Below are positions 8,293 through 11,109 of a stretch of DNA of 11,109 bases, piece after piece (positions within the stretch are counted from its first letter, which is position 1; the number at the start of each line of letters is the position of its first letter). The notes beneath the pieces are model-generated. The model saw only the letters and a program-made list of their open reading frames with translations, was not told the DNA's origin and ran no database searches. Where the stretch lies: positions 1-11,109 of the forward strand of contig CAYNAM010000083.1 of NCBI GenBank assembly GCA_964395065.1. The letters run 5' to 3'. Source of the DNA: Entomomonas sp964395065 (GTDB taxonomy: Bacteria > Pseudomonadota > Gammaproteobacteria > Pseudomonadales > Pseudomonadaceae). Position numbers and translations under genes: made by a program.

Positions 8293-8967
8293 TTATACTT
8301 GGTCAGGCGTTCTAAGTTCTTTAACTTTTATACGTTTTTCTCTTAACTTTACTTTTTGCGGCGTCATTTCGGCACGATACACACCTTGATCACCAACTAC
8401 CCAAGAAAGAGGTCTACGTTCCTCAGCAATAGTGTCTTGTAATAATAGTAGTGCTTGTAAAAAAGCTTCAGGCCGAGGAGGGCAACCTGCGACGTAAACA
8501 TCGACGGGTAAGAATTTATCTACGCCTTGTACAACTGAGTAAATATCATACATGCCGCCTGAATTAGCACAAGACCCCATGCAAATCACCCATTTAGGTT
8601 CAAGCATTTGTTCATAAAGCTCCTGAATAACAGGTGCCATTTTAACAAAGCAAGTTCCTGCAATCACCATAAAGTCTGCTTGACGCGGTGATGCGCGAAT
8701 TACTTCAGCGCCAAACCTTGCAATATCATGAACTGCTGTGAACGCAGTGGTCATTTCTACATAGCAACAAGAGATACCAAAATTATAAGGCCATAGTGAG
8801 TTTTTACGCCCCCAATTTACTACTTTATTTAGTACATTGTCTAGTTTGCCCATGAATATTCCCTTATTGGCAAGATCTTCTGACATGTCGTCAACAATAG
8901 TTCTTTCACCAATAGGATAGGTATCATTTGTAGCATTAGGGTCAATGCGAGTTAGTGTGTATTTCAT
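8293..8967 (-). CDS. nuoB: NADH-quinone oxidoreductase subunit B (cluster N2)
   Basis: NuoB (PSST counterpart) carries the terminal 4Fe-4S cluster N2, which reduces quinone at the interface with NuoCD and NuoH. The 224 residues match the Pseudomonas/enterobacterial size. The N2 ligands are the tandem C67-C68 in GISCCYVEM, C133 in MGSCANSGG and C162 in GCPPRPEA. The segment FGAEVIRASPRQADFMVIAG (85-104) is the conserved quinone-side loop. Two departures from the form I expect are visible near ligands: C129 where serine or alanine is usual, and A160 where proline is usual (VYVAGCPP). The gene starts 11 bp after nuoA and its AAGAG ribosome site overlaps the nuoA stop. Confidence 0.97.
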   Translation of the reverse strand: MKYTLTRIDPNATNDTYPIGERTIVDDMSEDLANKGIFMGKLDNVLNKVVNWGRKNSLWPYNFGISCCYVEMTTAFTAVHDIARFGAEVIRASPRQADFMVIAGTCFVKMAPVIQELYEQMLEPKWVICMGSCANSGGMYDIYSVVQGVDKFLPVDVYVAGCPPRPEAFLQALLLLQDTIAEERRPLSWVVGDQGVYRAEMTPQKVKLREKRIKVKELRTPDQV

Positions 8968-8978
8968 TGAGGGTACTC

Positions 8979-9401
8979 TTATTTATTCAGTTTGTTTTTG
9001 TGATCTTGAGGAGCCCAGTTAAGAACACCAAGGCGCATAATGTAAACAAGACCCGCTAATAAAATAAGGGCAAAAACAGTAGCTTCTATAAAACTAGCCC
9101 AACCAAAACCTAATAAGCCTGCATCCTTTAGAGAGACTGCCCAAGCAAATAGGAATAATGCTTCGATATCAAAAATTACAAATAGCATCGCTACGAGATA
9201 GAATTTAGCCGAAAATCTAATTTTTGTTGTGCCGGTTGGAAGTTGTCCAGCTTCAAAGGGTGTGTTTTTATTTCGGCCAAAAGCTCTACCACCTAGTATT
9301 GAAGCCAGCGCAACAACGAAACCTACTAGTGCGATAACAGCAAATATATAAACAGCAAAGCCTAGGTTTTGAGAAAGTGCTGTAACGGTTGTTTCAGGCA
9401 T
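8979..9401 (-). CDS. nuoA: NADH-quinone oxidoreductase subunit A (membrane)
   Basis: NuoA (ND3 counterpart) is a three-helix membrane subunit near the quinone tunnel, and here is the first gene of the operon. Helices lie at about residues 12-34, 64-86 and 94-117, counting from the ATG. The conserved loop NTPFEAGQLPTGTTKIRFSAKFY and the AMLFVIFDIEALFLFAWA motif, with its acidic pair, identify it. I place the start at ATG 9401 (140 residues) instead of the GTG at 9413, because the GTG lies inside the GAGGTG ribosome site, which is spaced correctly for ATG 9401. The C-terminal tail is short and basic. NuoA is among the more variable complex I subunits, so the size is unremarkable. Confidence 0.95.
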   Translation of the reverse strand: MPETTVTALSQNLGFAVYIFAVIALVGFVVALASILGGRAFGRNKNTPFEAGQLPTGTTKIRFSAKFYLVAMLFVIFDIEALFLFAWAVSLKDAGLLGFGWASFIEATVFALILLAGLVYIMRLGVLNWAPQDHKNKLNK

Positions 9402-9410
9402 AAAACTGTC

Positions 9411-9418
9411 CACCTCTT
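9411..9418 (-). promoter_or_regulatory. Ribosome binding site of nuoA (decides the start)
   Basis: AAGAGGTG on the minus strand, with a six-base GAGGTG match to the anti-Shine-Dalgarno, is followed by nine bases and then ATG 9401. The competing GTG at 9413 is the last part of this same site and so could not use it. This supports the shorter NuoA. Confidence 0.75.
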
Positions 9419-9438
9419 CCTTTATAATAATGTTGATT

Positions 9439-9480
9439 AAGATAGGTAGTTTTTTAAAAAGTTCAATTATAAACTATCTT
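9439..9480 (-). repeat. Inverted repeat across the nuo promoter and 5' leader
   Basis: AAGATAG (9474-9480 on the minus strand) recurs as its complement CTATCTT (9439-9445), 28 bases apart. Allowing a four-base bulge, the arms extend to ten bases (AAGATAGTTT with AAACTATCTT). The repeat brackets the proposed -10 box at 9466-9471. If transcription begins at the upstream candidate promoter, both arms would be in the leader RNA. If it begins at the downstream one, only DNA binding could use both arms. This could be an operator or leader hairpin, or chance in AT-rich sequence. Confidence 0.3.
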
Positions 9481-9494
9481 TACTAATTTTTTAA
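9466..9494 (-). promoter_or_regulatory. Candidate sigma-70 promoter P1 of the nuo operon
   Basis: A perfect TATAAT (9466-9471) lies 17 bases downstream of TTAAAA (9489-9494, four of six consensus positions). This would place the transcript start near 9459 and give a leader of about 60 bases before nuoA. Its position between the hypothetical gene and nuoA is where the operon promoter is expected. AT-rich background makes chance TATAAT matches common, so this is a prediction only. Confidence 0.5.
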
Positions 9495-9500
9495 CTGACT

Positions 9501-9529
9501 ATTCTAAGTCTGATTTGCCATTAAGTAAA
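9501..9529 (-). promoter_or_regulatory. Candidate sigma-70 promoter P2 of the nuo operon
   Basis: TAGAAT (9501-9506, five of six consensus positions) sits 17 bases after TTTACT (9524-9529, four of six). Its start would be near 9494, about 35 bases upstream of the P1 start. The -35 box falls within the second copy of the 13-bp tandem repeat, so a protein bound there would be expected to affect this promoter. Confidence 0.35.
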
Positions 9530-9543
9530 ATCATTTAGTAAAA
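9518..9543 (-). repeat. 13-bp tandem repeat upstream of the nuo promoters
   Basis: Two adjacent copies, TTTTACTAAATGA (9531-9543) and TTTTACTTAATGG (9518-9530) on the minus strand, match at 11 of 13 positions. They lie upstream of P1 and overlap the -35 box of P2. Direct repeats at such a position are typical of tandem binding sites for a regulator, although the 13-base period is not a whole helical turn. I do not recognise the motif. Confidence 0.5.
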
Positions 9544-9564
9544 CTTTTTTAATTTAATACAATC

Positions 9565-9590
9565 TTTTTAATAAGCTTTTTTATTAAAAA
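9565..9590 (-). repeat. 10-bp AT-only inverted repeat after the hypothetical gene
   Basis: TTTTTAATAA (9565-9574) and TTATTAAAAA (9581-9590) are perfect complements around a six-base loop. On the minus-strand transcript it forms a stem of only A-U pairs, 17 bases after the stop of the upstream gene, and it is not followed by a U-run. It is in the place where the dapE-rlmA unit should end, so it may be a weak or Rho-assisted 3' end, but it is not a canonical intrinsic terminator. It may equally be a chance product of an AT-rich spacer. Confidence 0.35.
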
Positions 9591-9607
9591 CAATTGTAAG
9601 TGTGGAT

Positions 9608-9979
9608 TTATGTGTTCCATGAGATATTGGTAGCGGTTTGATTTATTATTTTTAGCCATATGTTTTGTTGATCATCTTCTGTTTCAGACCAACTATTTGG
9701 GGTGCAACGAATTTCTATATTGAGAGCTCTATTGGCATCGAGAGCGCACTGTAGATCATCAGTCCATGGTAAATGTTCACTAATGATATAAAGGCAGTGC
9801 CAGTTACCAACGGCTTTCTCATACCAAGTAATTGTAATATTTTTTTTAAGGGTTCTACATTTAAAGACTTTGTTTTGTTGTTGCCATGGTGTGCATTCAC
9901 CTAAACAGCTGGCTAACCATTGCGTGATTTTTGAAAGGTCGCAGTCTTTTAAGTAGATCTCAATATCTGTTTGTTTCAT
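9608..9979 (-). CDS. Conserved hypothetical protein, small, Trp- and Cys-rich
   Basis: I do not know the function. The 123-residue product starts MKQTDIEIYLKDCD. It has no signal peptide or membrane segment, so a cytoplasmic location is likely. It holds eight tryptophans (21, 32, 52, 60, 72, 97, 108, 121) and seven cysteines (13, 25, 29, 41, 62, 78, 92), both high for its size. The cysteines are not in a recognisable zinc-finger array. The region around residues 50-62 (ITWYEKAVGNWHC) and the PW at 71-72 look like conserved cores. From memory, Pseudomonas genomes carry a similar uncharacterised protein next to rlmA. The gene begins 9 bp after rlmA without a good ribosome site, and is the last gene of that unit. 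The protein-like composition and operon position make it a real gene. Confidence 0.8.
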   Translation of the reverse strand: MKQTDIEIYLKDCDLSKITQWLASCLGECTPWQQQNKVFKCRTLKKNITITWYEKAVGNWHCLYIISEHLPWTDDLQCALDANRALNIEIRCTPNSWSETEDDQQNIWLKIINQTATNISWNT

Positions 9980-9988
9980 TATTTTGAC

Positions 9989-10792
9989 TCAAATAAATTT
10001 AAAGTAATCATAACGGACTGATACAGTAACTGTTAGGTCATGTTCAATGACATGTTGTCTTTTCTCAGCACTAGCACGCCAGCCATGAGGTGTCATTGCT
10101 AGTAAGTTTTTACGGTCTTGCACTTTTGTAAGTGTTAATTCGAATTTTAAAAAGTCGGTGAAGTCGAGTTTTAATTCATTGGGTAGTTGTAAAAGATGTT
10201 TATCATCCCGATAGGGGCGTACTTCATCATAAAGTATTTCTCTTAACTCAAGTAGATGTTCTGCGGTAGGACCTAATCGTAAAATACCTCCTTTCTTATG
10301 AAGTACACGTAAAGCTTCTTGCCAATTGAAAGGGCTAAATATAGTGGCAATTAAATCACTTTGTTGATCGGCTATGGGAATGCGTGCCATGCTAGCAACA
10401 AGCCAATGTATGTGTTTGTTAAGTTTACATGCTTGCTTGACAGCATCACGTGAAATATCAAGTGCATAGCCTTGTGCATGAGGGAGTGACTCGGCAATTT
10501 TTTGAGTATAATATCCTTCTCCACAGCCTACATCTAACCAATTCGTAGGATTTTTTTGCTGTACTATCATTGCAAAGCGTTCGGCTAACGGAGCATAGTG
10601 ATTAGCAGATAAAAATTCTCGGCGAGCGAGAACCATTTCTAAGTTGTCGCCTGGAGCACGGCTATTTTTATGCTGGACAGGTAGTAGATTTAAATAGCCC
10701 TGTTTGGCTCTGTCAAAGGTATGGTTATTAATGCAGCTGACGGTCTTTTCTGTATTGGAGAAAGGTTCGTTGCAGAGGGGGCATATTAACAT
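9989..10792 (-). CDS. rlmA: 23S rRNA (guanine-N1)-methyltransferase RlmA
   Basis: RlmA (RrmA) transfers a methyl group from S-adenosylmethionine to N1 of a guanine in helix 35 of 23S rRNA (G745 in E. coli). The 267-residue protein has the diagnostic N-terminal zinc site C4, C7, C20 and H24 (CPLC and CINNH), then YLNLLPVQHKNSRAPGDN (33-50), the SAM-binding motif WLDVGCGEGYY (85-95), the acidic end of the next strand at D112 (ALDIS) and the C-terminal MTPHGWRAS (233-241) seen in this family. The zinc finger separates type I RlmA from other methyltransferases; the paralogous type II enzyme (TlrB, G748) belongs to Gram-positive bacteria. It starts 9 bp after dapE, at an ATG that places the zinc-site cysteines as in the family, though the ribosome site is weak. 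Confidence 0.93.
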   Translation of the reverse strand: MLICPLCNEPFSNTEKTVSCINNHTFDRAKQGYLNLLPVQHKNSRAPGDNLEMVLARREFLSANHYAPLAERFAMIVQQKNPTNWLDVGCGEGYYTQKIAESLPHAQGYALDISRDAVKQACKLNKHIHWLVASMARIPIADQQSDLIATIFSPFNWQEALRVLHKKGGILRLGPTAEHLLELREILYDEVRPYRDDKHLLQLPNELKLDFTDFLKFELTLTKVQDRKNLLAMTPHGWRASAEKRQHVIEHDLTVTVSVRYDYFKFI

Positions 10793-10801
10793 GATAATAA
10801 A

Positions 10802-11109
10802 TTATTCCGCTAAAAGTCGCTCTAAAGTTTGGTAATAAATCTCAGTCAATAAGTTTAAGTCTTCTGCGTTGACGTGCTCATTGACTTGGTGAATTGTTTC
10901 GTTAATAGGTCCTAACTCGACTACTTGGCAATTTAGTGTAGCAATAAATCGACCATCGGATGTTCCCCCGCTAGTCGATGGTTTGGTGGTCAGCCCAGTT
11001 ACTGATTGAATGCTCTCGCTAATAGAGGCTAAAAGTTGTCCTGGTTCAGTGAGAAAGGGTAAGCCTGATAAAGACCAATCAATATGCCAGTCAAGTTGTT
11101 GTTTATTAA
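10802..11109 (-). CDS. dapE: Succinyl-diaminopimelate desuccinylase, C-terminal part (cut by window edge)
   Basis: This frame is open to the right edge and I translated it by hand. It gives 101 residues ending LTEIYYQTLERLLAE. DapE is a dizinc M20-family hydrolase that removes succinate from N-succinyl-diaminopimelate to give LL-diaminopimelate, the precursor of lysine and of peptidoglycan cross-links. Visible family segments are WHIDWSLSGLPFLTEPG, STSGGTSDGRFIA (the conserved substrate-binding and C-terminal catalytic-domain motif) and VVELGPINETIHQVNEHVN, which includes the late metal-ligand histidine region. The catalytic N-terminal half lies beyond the window. The stop at 10802-10804 is 9 bp before rlmA, so the two are very likely co-transcribed. 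Confidence 0.93.
   Translation of the reverse strand, partial: NKQQLDWHIDWSLSGLPFLTEPGQLLASISESIQSVTGLTTKPSTSGGTSDGRFIATLNCQVVELGPINETIHQVNEHVNAEDLNLLTEIYYQTLERLLAE

Noticed and set aside
9433..9446. Possible ANR/FNR box near the nuo promoter (ATCAA half-site)
   Set aside because: One half-site ATCAA is present, but the other half reads CCTAT instead of TTGAT. That is too poor a match to call.
9402..9607. Small RNA or tRNA in the only longer spacer
   Set aside because: No cloverleaf, no stable GC-containing stem followed by a U-run, and no known RNA motif could be recognised. Only AT-rich repeats and promoter-like boxes are seen.
9715..9900. A 61-codon minus-strand frame inside the small hypothetical gene
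   Set aside because: It overlaps the longer 123-residue frame, which has operon spacing and conserved-looking composition; the inner frame has neither.

Overview
The window comes from a gammaproteobacterium and is wholly occupied by core metabolic genes, all on the minus strand. The protein sequences point to a Pseudomonas-like lineage: nuoC and nuoD are fused, NuoG is about 904 residues with the extra N7 cysteine set, and NuoB, NuoCD and RlmA read close to the Pseudomonas versions as I remember them. The DNA, however, is clearly AT-rich, with A/T-ending codons and A/T-dominated spacers, which is unlike free-living Pseudomonas. A low-GC, possibly host-associated member of the Pseudomonadaceae (Entomomonas-like) is my inference, not a demonstrated fact.

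Read in the direction of transcription (high to low coordinates), the window opens with the last 101 codons of dapE (lysine/peptidoglycan biosynthesis). This is followed 9 bp later by rlmA (23S rRNA guanine-N1 methyltransferase) and 9 bp after that by a small Trp- and Cys-rich conserved hypothetical gene. These three look like one transcription unit.

A spacer of about 200 bp follows (9402-9607). It holds an AT-only inverted repeat, a 13-bp tandem repeat, two candidate sigma-70 promoters, a further inverted repeat and a strong Shine-Dalgarno sequence. It is the probable control region of the nuo operon.

The rest, 9401 down to 1, is the NADH:quinone oxidoreductase (respiratory complex I) operon in canonical order: nuoA, nuoB, nuoCD, nuoE, nuoF, nuoG, nuoH, nuoI and the first 80 codons of nuoJ. 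nuoK-N are expected beyond the left edge. NuoE, F and G form the NADH-oxidising module (FMN, N1a, N3, N1b, N4, N5, N7). NuoB, CD and I carry electrons through N6a/N6b and N2 to quinone. NuoA, H and J belong to the membrane proton-pumping arm. Every iron-sulfur ligand set I looked for is intact, so the complex should be functional. The genes are tightly packed, with overlaps at nuoE/nuoF and nuoG/nuoH. The exception is a 97-bp nuoF-nuoG gap that contains two stem-loops and a four-codon ORF.

I found no mobile element, CRISPR array, tRNA, rRNA or defence gene, and nothing that amounts to a previously undescribed system. The findings are modest: control-region repeats, the nuoF-nuoG spacer, start-codon corrections, a small uncharacterised protein and two unusual NuoB residues.
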